Assembly: GCA_037783545.1 (NCBI GenBank)
Contig: JBBELK010000397.1
Span: 434,001-498,000, forward strand
Direction: 5' to 3'
DNA: 64,000 nt
Source of the DNA: Henricia sp. BOLD:AAB3569
Taxonomy: Eukaryota; Echinodermata; Asteroidea; Spinulosida; Echinasteridae
Made by a program: the position numbers and the translations under genes. The notes under the pieces were generated by a model. The model saw only the letters and a program-made list of their open reading frames with translations. It was not told where the DNA came from and ran no database searches. Shown here in pieces: positions 31,586 to 44,702 of the stretch (positions are counted from its first letter, which is position 1; each line of letters starts with the position of its first letter).

Positions 31586-32309
31586 CTTGATCTGCACAGC
31601 GTCAGGAGGCTGCGGGAAAGAGAACAAAACCCAAGGATATTGACACACAACTGATGACAAGCTGTCCACTTTCGATCTCTTGTTTGCTAACATTAACAAT
31701 GACGAGAAATACAGGCGAGCTGACGAATGTTTAATTCACGTGCAGTTTGTCTCCTCAGTCAATTTCTTCGCGCCATTAACTCGGCACTCACTGGCAAATT
31801 CAATGAAAAATTTAACGCACCTTTTAAAATATGGCGAAAGTTGCTGCTCGAGTCGAAGGAGAATTTCAGCCAAACACGAGAGATCAATGCCTTGAAAGTT
31901 TAATATGAAAATGTCAGACAACAATAATTGTATCACCTGCAGTTTTCGAAGTGAAGTCCTGTTCTGTAGTCGGTGTGAAATGGGGCGATAAGGCGACGAT
32001 AGGCTATCGGTGAGTTAAAGATGGGCAGTTGAAGAATGACCTCCGGCAATACAGACGTAATTGAGAACAGTTTGGTGCCATTAAGCTACTTCACACGACT
32101 TCTCTCCTTTTTGCTGTGCCCGAGTCACTTCAAAAAGGCACTAAATATCGCCTCGAAGACAGCGTGTTAATGCTATTTCGTGACCGACCTGTTGCGAACG
32201 GGCCGGCATTTTGACGAAACTGGATGAAACTCCGCGTGATTATTGTATTCTTATTTATAAGGCATCCTACCCAAGTACCGCCACTCCATCATGCGGCACG
32301 GGGGCGCCC

Positions 32310-32440
32310 GATTGGTTGTCTCGATACCATGTGACTGCAAACGCGCATTTGATTGGCGGATCACTCCCGCCCACCTGTATTATAAAGTCACCGAGTTTCT
32401 TTAAATCAGCTAATTGTTTTTGCCGGATTGACGTCACTGT
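32310..32440. promoter_or_regulatory. Candidate promoter motifs (CRE, TATA-like, CCAAT, GC box)
   Basis: A full palindromic CRE, TGACGTCA, is at 32429-32436. TATTATAAAG is near 32379, CCCGCCCACC near 32367, and two inverted CCAAT boxes (GATTGG) near 32310 and 32351. The GPCR start is about 0.8 kb away on the minus strand. Direction and use are unproven. Confidence 0.3.
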
Positions 32441-33589
32441 ATCAAATCAGTAACTGTATCCTAGCCGGGCTTATGGCACGCCGCACGCAAATACCCCTCT
32501 CGAAAATTAGTTCGATGGGATCGTGCACTCTGCAAATAAGCGGTAAATCGCCTGGAAAAGAAGTGTGTTTGGAAAAGAAAATGTGGGTTGGTGAAATCTC
32601 GAGGACAGTCAAAGCGCTTGAGCTTCTATATCTGCAGGCGGATTTGAAATCCACGCCAAGCTCTGGGCATTTTCTCGTCCCGCCAAAACCCTGAGTAAAT
32701 TTAATTTGAAGGGATTTATATTCCACATTTGAGCTACATGTATAAATATCACACTTTTCATTTTACTGCACTTTAAAATGGCAATGAAAACTTAATGTTG
32801 TGTTCGTTATAATCATTGTTATGTTTTTCTTATAAGTTTATGTTTTCTTGCACCTAATTTGCAGAAGTTACTTATATGCACGCTATACATGAGCCATTTG
32901 ACTACTGACATCCAGCCAGAGGGTCGTCGGGCTCTAGGCCTAATTGTAATTGTAAAACTTCAGCGCGGGAAGTTGTTGAATTCTTAATAAAATGACAAAT
33001 AGTGAATAAAAAGCTACAAGACGGCGAGTCTATGTAACAACAATATTCCCTTCTCAGACGTTATTGTGTTTCCAAAAATTGGTTTTCCTGAGCGGGATTT
33101 TTCGTCTAGGGTACGGTGTGTGGGGATGACTGAGTGTTTGGGCCCCGGGGCTTCTTCGAGTAGAAGCCCCGAGAAACTGGAGTTTTGCTAAAGTGGCGCG
33201 GAGTCTAACATTACTCCAATTAAAAGGTAACAGTGAAGTGCCAAGCATCTCAGTTTAAGACACTTGATGCTAGATTTAATATAATTCTGAGGGTAGTACT
33301 CAGAACTCGAAATATAACCACACCGACCATGTTTGATACAGGTTTATTGGAATCGTGCTTGTGGGTTATGTATAGGAGGGTCCTAAGACTGCGGTTGAAA
33401 TTACGTGTGACTGGAGATTAAAAATACAAACTAAAATATCTAGGCCAGAGTCCGAAATAGGAAATAACTGGAACACACGCGAAAACTGCTTTCAATCTTA
33501 TACATGTTCTTGTTGTTGTTTATTACAACAAAAATTCATAGAACTAAGTCATTTTTGTCAGATAGTGTGACCTCAGTTATGCACCTATC

Positions 33590-33880
33590 AACTGTTTCCC
33601 CAATCCCCGCTGCCCCACCCCCTAGGTGGGGAATTGTGTTTTTTGTGCCCAAGGGTGGGGATTTTGACCCATTGAAATACACATTTCTGTGCATTTGTAT
33701 ACAAAACGCGCATGTTTTGCACCCGGGATTTTTTGTCACCTAAATCTTGCCCCAGGGGTGGGGGTTTTGTCACGCGAAAGTGACAATCCCAACCTCTTAG
33801 GTGGGGAAGCCCGGGGGAAGGGGGTTGGTTGGGGTGCCGGGGGGCGGGGGGGGGGGGGGGGGGGGTGGGGGGGAAACAAT
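33590..33880. repeat. G-rich low-complexity tract
   Basis: GGTGGGGATTTTG-type motifs recur (also in complement at 26320-26380), ending in long G runs near 33841-33873 that could form G-quadruplexes. The proline- and glycine-rich open frames over it are by-products. Confidence 0.7.
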
Positions 33881-36599
33881 TGATGGGTGCATTATATACC
33901 TGGGCATATGCTGGTATAATCTGCAAAGTCCATTGATATACAGGGAAATAATTCACTAGTTTAAGTGTAAACCCTGCAGTATAGCCTTCGCAACACACAA
34001 AGGGTGACGTTTTCAGATTAGTACTCTGTTGCTCATCTCAGGAATGCGTTTTTTAAAACTGTATATAGCCCCTCTATACGTTACGTACGCTGCGCATGTA
34101 CGATTTTGCTTGCTAGCCTATAGCTATATACGTAATGTGGGGTCATCGGCTCAAGAAATACGAAGGAAACGAAGGAAATTTGATGAAGTAGATCGGCACG
34201 GCTCATTGCATGGTTAATGGACGACGACCAAGAGTCATGTCTGCATCTGATGTCGCGCTGTTTGCGGGACGAAGACCTCGAAATGATGCAAGCGTATAAA
34301 TCGATAATTTAAAGAGATGCGGCCGCAATTATTCCTGCGTTTCGGGTTTGGTCGGAAATTCTGTTCTTGTTAACTATTATTTGCTCGTTAATACATTTGT
34401 TTAGCTTTCATGTTGACGTCAGTTGTTTACTTTCGAAAGAAATATCAGACAAAAAAATCAAACAGCGTGAAGAATGAAGCAAAGGGATGCCATTGATGAA
34501 ACTTAAAGCGACAAAACTACAGAAAGTTGTAGACAATTTAAAACAGAGCAATATGACTTGTTATCCCCGAAAGAACTAAGGATTGCTAAAGAGCGACAAG
34601 CGCTTAGCATAAATTATTGCACCCTGGGCTGGCTTGCCAGTGAATTCAATGCATGCCAAATCATTATGACCGTAAACCATTTTGAGTGCTTTCTTGTTTC
34701 GTAATCAAAAAGCTCTGGCGGTCACTTCACCTGAATTGCTACTGCAGGCGATATTCATTGGTGAATGGTCGCGTTCGGTGACACAAACATCCGAGCTAAT
34801 TTCCGTAAAATTTCTAGGCGAACGACACCTCTGGCTAATAAGACAAGATGCAGAAATCATTCAAAGTTTCTACTAGTTTCCCCCAGGATATACCGTATTT
34901 CTGAGTCCTCCGGGTCGACGTAATGGACGCCGCGAACTCGCTGCTGCCCATTTTGTCAAGGTAAAAACAAATCGAACAACAAATCTATTCCAGTTTCCCC
35001 ACTTCTACATAAGTTGCCCCATCGCACCTGAAGTCATATATTTGCAGTGATGTTGTGATCTTTGCCTAGCGGCAGAGCACGGGGTTTTCTCAAAATGTCA
35101 CGGTAGATCTATAGAATGTGTTCCCAAATGACTACTCCGTCGCCCAGCATTGCCGCGTGCTCTCATCTCACCTGCCGTGAAAATAGACCATCGAACGGCA
35201 GTATGTTGTTGAACTGATGGAAATGGAGTAGGACACAAGTCCCTCGTGATCCACTCAACAGTTCTTCTCTTGGGTCATCATTAGGTTACTCCTCAGACCT
35301 CAGAGACTGGCTTTAATATGACAAAACTCCAAACGTTGACCCTTGCACGACCACCTTTAAAGGCGACATTTGCATTTCGATTTGTCCTACTTCGAAAAAC
35401 TCCCCGTGTCATTGACGTACATTTCTGTTTATTCAATTCCACAAATCGGTTTCAAATGTATCGGTTTCAGGCCCGTATAAGTACCCTGTTCTCACCGCAA
35501 ATCGAACATGGCCAAAAGAGACGACGCCACAGTCATTTAGAGAGAAGGTCTTGCATCCTGATGAGCTCAGAGATATCGAACTGGCCCGAGACCCTTGATA
35601 TTTCTCAAAGGTGCGAACAAAATGTGGAGCCAGAATGTCGATTACGGATAATGAAAATACAAACACGAAGAATAAAGGTCTTTATACGGCGTGCTGTTCT
35701 TGACAAAACTAAACTATTCCCACAAAAGAAATAGTGGACACAGATTTGTTTTCTGACTGACCGAGGGTTAGTTTCTCGGAAGTGGCAGAAAAACTGGAAA
35801 GCACCTGGCGCCTTAGGCATGAACTACGAAGCCAGCGAGATTAATTTGAAATCTTAGACCGGATTCTTTATATCAGGCTTCTGGAGCACTACAAGGGGTT
35901 TAATTACTGAGCGTCCGAAACCACGGCCAATTAAAGACAGCATCACTTCATTTTCAATAAAACTCCTTCAGGAGTGTTTTGGGCAATTGCTGCTGAATCG
36001 TAATATCTGGATGCCAAATTATACAAAATTTACAAAAAGGTGAGCCGAGTATACAATAATTGATGCACATCTTAGAAAATAATTTAGAATTATGTATCTG
36101 CATTGGTCTGAGTCGTTGTTACTAGTCCCCGAAAGTCCTCCAAGGGATCTCTTAAATGGAATGACTTGACATAACTTCCCACGAAATGGCCAAAATGGCA
36201 CAAACTATTTCAATGTTCTTTCTTTTGAACCCCCATTTTTAAGTGTAGGCCCTATGGGAGAATAACTGAGGCTTGCAATTTGAAACGTTTAGAAAATAGT
36301 CTAGAAAAGTTGGGTTTGTACAAAAACAAAAAGAAGCAGTTATCACAATATTCAGCCCTATAGGAATCATATCCCGACGCAAGAGTTATCCTCTCTTTGT
36401 CCAAGCATGGAGGTTTTCCTTCCTCCATGGTCCAATGTAGGCCTATATATATGATAACGTAATGTCTGAGGAATAAAATTTAATGTTCGAGCAAATTCAC
36501 TTCAATTATCGGATCAGAAAAGCTTCATAAATCACTTTTAATTGCCACAATATTATTATTTCTTTTGTCGCACTAGTGCAACAGGTGCGCATGAAACCT

Positions 36600-36613
36600 G
36601 TTCCCATAACAAC
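36600..36613 (+). promoter_or_regulatory. X-box-like RFX site upstream of CCDC169
   Basis: GTTCCCATAACAAC fits the ciliary X-box consensus RYYNYYATRRNRAC at every position and lies 130 bp before the start codon, the usual distance in ciliary genes. Use by an RFX factor is inference. Confidence 0.55.
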
Positions 36614-36742
36614 CACGACGCGTGCGGTCAAATTTTCCTATATAATTTTAAACGAGTAGTTAATACGACATTCACAGGGCGATTACATTGACGTTGCCAA
36701 ATACACGTCAAAAACGAAAAACCCCACAGCCTGCTAAACAAA

Positions 36743-39700
36743 ATGGCGAACAAATCCATGGAGCCAGTTTCGCCATCCGTTGACGGCGAAATTAACAACT
36801 TAGATCGTCTGCGAGCAGAAATTGAACAGGAGAAGGATATTCAGTAAGAAGTCTCGACTGCACTTGTTCCTTACTGTGTGTTTTATCTTTCAGGAAATAG
36901 TAAATTTCGTAGTTCATGCATGGTGATGGTAGCCTACGTCGTGTACCAGACATGCAGACATGTCACTGTCATAATTCGGGTCATGTCGTCCCCGGGTCAA
37001 CTCGTCCCCAAGTCAAGTCGTCCCTCAGTCAAGTCGTCCCTCTGTTCAAAGAAATGAAACGATATCAATACCTACATGTATCGTGGAGTCATCTAAATTC
37101 GTGCGCATGTAAAAATGTAATTTCGCGCGCTGACGCTTTCCTCGGCTTATCTTCTCAACAAAATCACGCACTGACGTTAATTTTTTCTTGAAAGTTGTTT
37201 GTCACATCATCTTTTAATTCGCATGCAAATGTGAACAATTAAGGCTTTCTCAGTAAGTAGGGGCCTAATTGAATAACTGTTAATTTAGGGTACAAAATTC
37301 TACCTTATTACAAAATACTACAATCAAAATGGTTCTGAGAAATCTTTAAATTTCACGAAAACTTTCACCACCGATCGCCTACTCAGTCTCCAGGCACTAA
37401 AAAACAATATTGATTAGGTTTCACTTTCCAAAAGAGGGCGTTTTGAAAGGTACGGGGCTTAAGGAAAGACATGCGTCTTATAGCTTTTCAATTCGAAATT
37501 TACTGCTTAAGAAATTTAGGTCAATGTGGATTACACAATGTAATGCTACTTTCAATAATAATGAGTAACACGATCAACATGATGATCAGATGATGATGAT
37601 CCAAACTGATCATTGTGATTGATGATCAACTGTTTATTTTTCCTACTCATAATATTTAATACAACACATTCATACAAGAACAGTGTTTTTTTCTCCACAT
37701 TATGTTCCATGCTTAGACTTGTACTTTTGTAGATCCATGTATTAATAAACTATGAAGGAAAAACGAAATACATAGACCTAATTAAACCATCTTATTAGGC
37801 TAGGCCTAAACAGTATTTTTTGGCATAAATTGTCGGTTCACTGGCCGGTTGCCACTGAGTGAGATGTCGTGTGCAGAGTCTATGGAACGAGGCAGCGACA
37901 GTTTTTAAAACTTAAGTATTTTGGAGGAAAGTGTTGAATCTTTGTCACTCCTAAATTCACTTCCCTTTAAGTTTAAAATAACACATTTTGTGTTTATTGA
38001 GTCATATAAAGTCTAGGTATGTGAGAAACATTTTTAAATTTACTCTAATTTAATTAAATCAATGTCATTAAACAGAACACGACAAAAATAATCTAACAAT
38101 ACCAAGACGAGCATGTTTCATCCATTATGGAAGAAAATATCCGCAAAAGAAAGGTGAGAATTTTGGTGCCAAAAAATCTCCACACACAGTTAATGGGTTT
38201 TTTCAACTGCACCTGTGACCGGGCCGAGCACCGCCGCATTGCATTAAAGTTCCGCGACAGAGACCATGTCGTCAAAGTAAAATAACCCGGTGCCAAAAAA
38301 CCTGATATTTCGAGGAGCATGTTAACCCAACGCTGCCATACCACACCGATAAAAAAACGAAAACGAGGCTGCGACGTAAGTTGGTGAGCGTGAATTGCAA
38401 TATTCACAAGTACCTATATAAACATGATAAAGGAAAATCAGTGGCGACCAGTAAACAGAATTCTTTCTTATTTTTTTTAATGACTGGACATAGTTTTTAT
38501 ATGATTTTACGCCGTTTTTATTCCCTTTTAGTGCGATGCTTGAGAACTCTGTTGGTGATTTAAAGGGCACTGTCATTGAGATGGAGAGACGATATGATCT
38601 TGCAAATGAGGAAGGTAAAAATAAAAACATAACTCCATGGCCCTACCTGTGACCGTGTGAGAAATTTGCAGACCTATCGTATTTTCAGTGAAGATATTGA
38701 GCTAATTTATAATGTTAATTTTTAAAAAGTGTCACAAAGTGTTACTTTTAGAAGGCTATAATTGTGTTATTTTTAACGTTTATATTGGGACGTTATCATT
38801 TTCTATATTACACTTTTAGCTCCATACCAATTTAACCCCATTCGCTACCTTACATTTTGCTGCACGCGGCAAGATGGCCGCCGTACCCCAAACTCTAGTT
38901 CACCATACAGTCAAAATTAAACATTGAAAAACTTATCATGGAAGTACCTGGAATCTTCGGAATGTAGTACCGTGGTCCGTTTTACCCGATGATTCTTCTA
39001 AACAGAAAAAAACAAGTCCAACATAATTTTTCTTGACATTTTCGAGCACACTCGAGACAAGAGCCGTGTTACAGACGAACAAAAGTACTGCTAGTGACGT
39101 CATACAATGAGATGACCACAAGAGGGCGGGATATCTGGGCCCTGACTGATCATCTTTACACACGTGGTAAATGTCGCTGTTGTCTCGAGTGTGCTCGAAA
39201 ATGTCAAGAAAAATTACGTTGGACTAGTTTTTTTCTGTTTAGAAGAATCATCGGGTAAAACGGACTACGGTACTTCATTCTGAAGATTCCAGGTACTTCC
39301 ATGATAAGTTTTTCAATGTTTAATTTTGACTGTATGGTGAACTAGAGTTTGGGGTACGGCGGCCATCTTGCCGCATGCAGCAAAATGTAAGGTAGCGAAT
39401 GGGGTTAAATTGGTATCATTATGGGGCTAAAAGTGTAATATAGAAAATGATAACGTCCCAATATAAACGTTAAAAATAACACTTTTAGCCTTCTAAAAGT
39501 AACAAAGTGTTCAGAGTTGTTTCTGGTTAAGTAAAAATGATTTCCTTTTTTTGTTATTCTTAAGACAACGAATGGAAGACGAGATGCGAAACCCAGGAAG
39601 AGCTAAACCAGCTGCTGATTAAACAGATTGACTATCTGAAGGAAAGATTGGACCAATCACGGGACAGCGGCAAGGATGGGTTTGAAAGTGACCTGCGCTC

Positions 39701-42700
39701 TTACGATGAACTTTCAGAGGTTGGTATTTCATTTACTGTAAATTGACCCAAATCAGGATTCCAACTTGAGTCGTCATGTAGGTTTACAAGTAGCCCAGGT
39801 TGGACTCCGTACTAGTCCAACCTGGGCTAGATTACAGGGGCTTTTCACATTGGAGCATAAATTCTTGTGTGAAATTCAAGTAATTTACTATTAAATTAAT
39901 CTAATCAAATATTCCTCCAAATATTTCTATAATATTGGATGGCTTTGAGGGTGATATGAGAATATACCACACGAGTCATGAAAATGACGAGTGCGGTATA
40001 TTCTTATATCACCCGAAAAGACATCCAATATTATTATTGTTATATAAAATGAAGCTTTGTTTTGAAAGATTTCCGTGAAATTTTTGTCTTTAGTTTACAA
40101 CTGCATGTGCTTTTGTTATTGTTGTACAGTCTTTTTTGTTACTGTACTCTTGTGCTCGTAGCGCACACGCGCAATCCATTCCCTCGATCCATGACGCACG
40201 CGTATGCGCGCGTGTGCTTGGGTGCGCCGAGCATGCACGTGCATTAGATTGGGGCTCTGTGCTGCACAGTATCAGAAACGCACGGTATCCGCAAAAGCTT
40301 CATTTTATATAATAATGAATATTCCTGTAGACTGATTTGGTCCAAATCTGACTACATTTATGTCAAAACCAAACAGTTGTAGACTGCGATGCTGTAAATA
40401 AACTATCATTCTAGTATTAAAAAATAAATATTGTATGTATGTAAGCAACATACAATATAAAACAAATCCGTTAAGGGTTGAGAAGTTAATCAGATTATTT
40501 TTTTTCTTTTTCAAAATGACTAATCAAGCTTCGCTAAGTGCAGATTTGCTGAAAAAAAACCCAAATTTGAGAGTGAGAAAAGCTTAAGATTTCGTGAGGA
40601 AACGCTTGAAATTTGTTTAGCCTGTCTCATATTGTAGCTGCCTAAGGTCGTCTGAAGCCATGATCAACGACCCAATTCTTTCCAAAAATCCTTGTTACAG
40701 TGGTAAAAAAAAAAAGGACAAAATAGCATTACGGGTATCATCCCTTTTACAGAAACAGTGAACCCCAAGTGCATTTGGCAACAAAAATATCTTCAACACA
40801 ACAAATAACCCCATTAGCCCAGATAGCGTTGCCTATATTGATCGCCCTCTATTGAAACAAAAATCCATTAGGATAAATAGCCATATAACGGCGGAATGGC
40901 ACGCATCACTGAGGGAACTCGAAATGGGTTTCTGCTTGCAAGGATGAGGAGCGACAGTTGTCGTGACAACACTAATGTCCATTTACACAGAGGTATCGTG
41001 TTTCATTGAGGCTGTATTCAGAATCTTGGTTTGTTGGGACAGAAGAAGTCACTGGCCCCAATGAATATATTGCGAGAGAACTTCAAAGTGTGATCTGTGT
41101 CAAATTGGAAAAAAATAGACTTGTTAGGTATTGTATCCCATATTTTGTGATTAAAGCTCTAAAAGCCGTGTCCGCATTGGACTTGTTTTTCGGCAATGTT
41201 GACATTGCGTACACCATGCGTACAGGGGGGGAGGGGGTGTCCAAGCCAATGCGTATGTACGCAAACTAAAAATTCGCTTTTACCAAATCGGGAAAGGATG
41301 GACAAGTTGACCATGGCTTCAGACCTTATGTATACAAAACATATTAGACAGGCCACACATTTTTTTCACTCATCTCACATTTTTTTTACTCCTCAATTTA
41401 GGTTTTTCCATTAAATCTGCAGTTTCGGATGCTTGATGTCATTTTATGTTACCAAAATGCAAAAGGAATCTCATTTATTTCATACTTTGGAGGCGACATG
41501 CGAATCGTAGTACATGTATATAACACTATACATGTAGTACTGAACCATTTACCAATGCTTACCAATGCTTACCAATGCGGAGGTATTATATGGAATGCGT
41601 ATGCATACAAGGGGGAGAGGGGGTTAGAGCCACTGCGTACTCCATGCGTACATGGGGGGGGGGGGAGGGAGGGTCTAAAAAGTCGGCATTTCATGCGTAC
41701 AGTATACTTTATGGAAGGCTCCATAGGCCTTTAGTCGGTAAACATTTCAACATCTTTATCATAAGTATCCAAATAATTGTCTTGACGAGATTTTAAATTG
41801 GAATACATACATAACTGGCACCTTTTCAATCAGCTGTTTGCATTCTATAGAACTGATTCAGGGGACAAAATTGAAATGTCCTTCCGTATGAATAGGGTCT
41901 AGCTGTTGTTCGTGTCCAAAACTCTAAATGGTCACTGCAGATGACAAACCTTTGTTTGCTGATAATTCATCTTGCCAAATATTAGTGAACAAATGCTTGT
42001 CATGTGTGGTGAATGGTGAACAACCGTTTGCTAAATTTACAGCCAGCTGGTATTGCAGCTGTACGTGTGTCCTTGCCTATTATGCAATCTTGCTTGCTGC
42101 ATTTTCAATGGTCACAAGCGGACAAATACCTGCTATTAGTTGTGAATGAATTTCTGTTTACAAACAAATATTGGTCATCTGCGGAGGTCTTGGATCGTGT
42201 AGCTAATTTTTAAATAAAATAACAAAAACAGGTGAGCAAGAGTTTGTGTTCAATTTGAAGTGTAAAATCTTGCGATGGTGTTGGGAGATCAGGTTGGTTT
42301 TGGCTCTTGTCTTCCACTTCTAGTGTCCCAGGTTCGAATCCTGTTTAGGTCAATATGTCCCTGCTTGATCTCATGGGTGCCCCCACATGCTTGTATGGGA
42401 GTTTTTCTCCCACCTCTAAAACTGAACATTTCTTCCTCATCCTCAAATACTAATCTGTAACTGGTGTTGATAATGCTGTTAGTGTAAATGGATTGGATAA
42501 ATTGTCTGTTGCAGAGGTAACGGAGGAGCCGTTTGTACAGAACCATAACAGTGCCAACTAATAACCAAGATGACATTTACTTTGGTGCTGTGTAGAGACT
42601 TGGTGGATACTTTAGAGATTGACTATATTTCTCACTCCACATTCCTAACAGGGCAGTTTGCGTAAATTACTGAAGCAAATTGAGCGTGAGAAGATAAGCT

Positions 42701-44470
42701 TGGAGAGCCAATTGAGGGATTATGAATGGAGATTGGATCAAGAATCAAAGGTGAGTTCAATGGAGACTTGACCTAAAAGACTAAGGACTTGAATTGAGAC
42801 TTGCTTTCAGAGACTAAGGACGTGAACCGGGACTTGCTCTCTGAGACGTGAAACTTGATCACCTGAAACAAGACTTGCTGACTACCCTGGGTATCAACAT
42901 ATGCTGTCAATATTTTTTGTCTAATACTCAAATTATCACCCTGCACTCAACACTGGAAACGGCCAGTGAGTGAGATATTGAATCAATTAGGACTTGGTAT
43001 GAATTTTCTTGTTGACAAGGGGTTAAAGGCACAGTCTCGTCAGCAATGCACGCGCGCCAAATTCGTGCCACGAAATACGGAGCAGCGTATTTCGTGGCAC
43101 GAATTTGGCGCGCGCGCATATCTGACGAGCCTGTGCCTTTAACTTTATGCGAGAAGTAGCAACAACACTCTGAACTAGGGGAGGCACAAGACTGGCTGTT
43201 AGGCCAACGAAGAAAAGAAAAGAAGAACTATGTTTAGCATAAGGTGACGGGGCTTTTTGTTTTTGTTTTTGTGGTGAGTGAATTATAAGCAATAAAGGCA
43301 TGTTTTTAATCGAAACAATGACGGTGCGTTGTCTAAGTTAAAAAAAAATTTGACGCGCAGAGTTGAAAGTGACGCGCGCATTAACGCTAAACAGTTTTTT
43401 TTTTTGGCCTTACAAAAAAACAATTTTTTTTTGTCTTTCTGTTTTTCTGTAGGCTTTTCACAAGGCCAATGACGAGAGGAGAAACCTTCACACAGAACTT
43501 CTACAGGTACGAAATTTTATCAAACAACGGTTGAATTGAAAAAAAAAATTAAATGATTAAAACTGCATGGTTGATAAGACGACTCATTTCTCGCACATCT
43601 TGCTAAAATATATGAATAGTGACATAGAAAATATCATTTGCTTACCATATGATAGGCAAAACTTAAATTGGAGGAGCTGAAATTTTCAACCGACATTGGC
43701 AGTCCACAAAAGAAAAGGGCAACTCAGAAAGGAGGACGGGGTGTGGAGGAAAAGTACGTACTTTTGTAGTAACAGTTGGGTGAGCAGGCTTTAGGGCTAC
43801 AGTGTTTAGGTTCACTTTTGCTTACCCTGGCCGGCTTGGACTGTTCTGTCCTAGTTCACTCCTGTCTATTTTTCTCTATTACATTGTAAATTGCGCTTTC
43901 TTATGTAACTTTTGTTTATTGTTCACTGCATGTAATTTGTGTGTGCTTGTTTTTTTTTATGTATTGGCCGAATAAATAATAAAATAATTAAAACATCTTA
44001 TGAGCCACAGTGGCATCACATTAAATTAGGCCGTAACATTATATGAAAATAAGGGACAAATCACTCCCATAAAGGCACCGACTCCAACTAGAGGGGCAAC
44101 TTCGTTCCAAATGTGTACTAGCTATCGGTGTATACAAGCCTCGTGAAATTTAAGAAGATAGGCCAATTTGGCCTCAGAAAGTGTACATCTTAAAGGGGCA
44201 TCGGGCCTACATGTACTCTGCAGAGCATGAGGCCATTGGCCTCGGTTTAATGTCAAGGCCTGTAACGTAGGTTCTAAACTGCTATGCATAACACTCCACT
44301 TGTTACTTTACTGCCAAATGTATGTTTTTTTTGTAATTTTTTACCTTATATACACATTTCCCCCCTCTTTCTTGTCCAGTGTTCCTGATGACCAGCGAAT
44401 CCTCGACCCAAAGCGTGGCCCAATCAAGAAAACAGCAGCCGTCAAGAAACTACCAAAGCTTGACACTTGA
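36743..44470 (+). CDS. CCDC169: Coiled-coil domain protein, CCDC169-like
   Basis: Seven coding exons: 36743-36843, 38532-38614, 39565-39719, 42652-42750, 43453-43506, 43656-43753, 44380-44470. Phases match at each junction, giving 226 residues from MANKSMEPVS to KLDT. The protein is largely helical and charged. Segments NEWKTRCETQEELNQLLIKQ, IDYLKERLDQS, LRKLLKQIEREKISLESQL and EWRLDQESKAFHKANDERR align in order with human CCDC169 (about 214 residues) as I remember it, including a basic tail, KRGPIKK. The molecular role is not established. An X-box-like element upstream would fit a ciliary or sperm role. Any long coiled-coil protein could look similar, but the order of motifs makes this call likely. 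Introns hold several foldback elements. Confidence 0.8.
36975..37045 (+). repeat. Short tandem repeat, AGTCAAGTCGTCCC
   Basis: Four to five imperfect units in CCDC169 intron 1. Confidence 0.7.
38731..39510. mobile_element. Large foldback element in CCDC169 intron 2
   Basis: Arms 38731-39070 and 39172-39510 are near-perfect complements around a loop of about 100 bp. The outer part (ACTTTTAGAAGGCT, ACGTTTATATTGGGACGTTA) is shared with 50421-51151, but the inner part is not. Confidence 0.88.
39791..39829. mobile_element. Ends-only hAT MITE (39-bp palindrome)
   Basis: TAGCCCAGGTTGGACTCCGT is followed by its complement. It equals the two termini of 19419-20163 joined with almost nothing between. 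Confidence 0.75.
39928..40316. mobile_element. Two adjacent inverted-repeat structures
   Basis: 39928-40030 is a palindrome (AATATTGGATG, GGTGATATGAGAATATACC and complements). 40034-40316 has ends TTATATAAAATGAAGCTTT and the complement AAGCTTCATTTTATATAA. Confidence 0.75.
41196..41735. repeat. G-run element relatives with GCGTAC ends
   Basis: ATGCGTAC motifs flank runs of G at 41223-41238 and 41656-41678. TACTTTATGGAAGG at the right resembles the end of 13200-13375. ACCAATGCTT is tandemly repeated at 41549-41577. Confidence 0.5.
42268..42480 (+). mobile_element. tRNA-derived SINE fragment
   Basis: A B-box-like CAGGTTCGAATCCTG is at 42330, followed by a SINE-like body (TATGGGAGTTTTTCTCCCAC). 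It lies in intron 3 of CCDC169. The A-box part is weak. Confidence 0.5.
43023..43142. mobile_element. Near-perfect palindromic foldback, copy 2
   Basis: Same family as 27545-27679 (GCGCGCCAAATTCGTGCCAC and complement) with a shorter loop. It lies in CCDC169 intron 4. Confidence 0.88.
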
Positions 44471-44702
44471 AGCAAGCCACAAGTTGGACAACACACCCCA
44501 AGAAACAACTCTAATGTTGGCAGTACTATCTGCAGTGTGTGTAGGAGGAGTGTAGTTGTGCTTCCTCCTTTTGATATTTAGCACACATGGTTAATTCCTG
44601 AAATTACGGGTCCATTTAAAGTTTTTGCCAAAATTTTGCAACTAATTCTTTCAACCATTTTGTCAGATGTAACAGAAACAGATGACACAAACATTTGCTT
44701 TC

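Larger units (their letters stand above)
31586..36742. other. Divergent intergenic region between the GPCR and CCDC169
   Basis: No coding gene is seen. Possible promoter motifs lie at 32310-32440. G-rich low-complexity sequence is at 33590-33880, including a run of more than 20 G near 33847-33865. An X-box-like site lies at 36600. The rest is AT-rich. A 5' exon of the GPCR probably lies here but cannot be placed. Confidence 0.45.

Noticed and set aside
31586..31699. Upstream start of the GPCR at 31699
   Set aside because: A strong splice acceptor lies between this ATG and MDLSYLNG; the extra residues look like intron translation.
33588..33998. 136-codon proline-rich frame
   Set aside because: It crosses the poly-G/C tract and is a composition effect.
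34860..34970. Possible exon between a CCCCCAG acceptor and an AAGGTAAAAA donor
   Set aside because: No recognisable protein in any frame and no neighbours to splice to; it may be a non-coding exon, but evidence is too thin.
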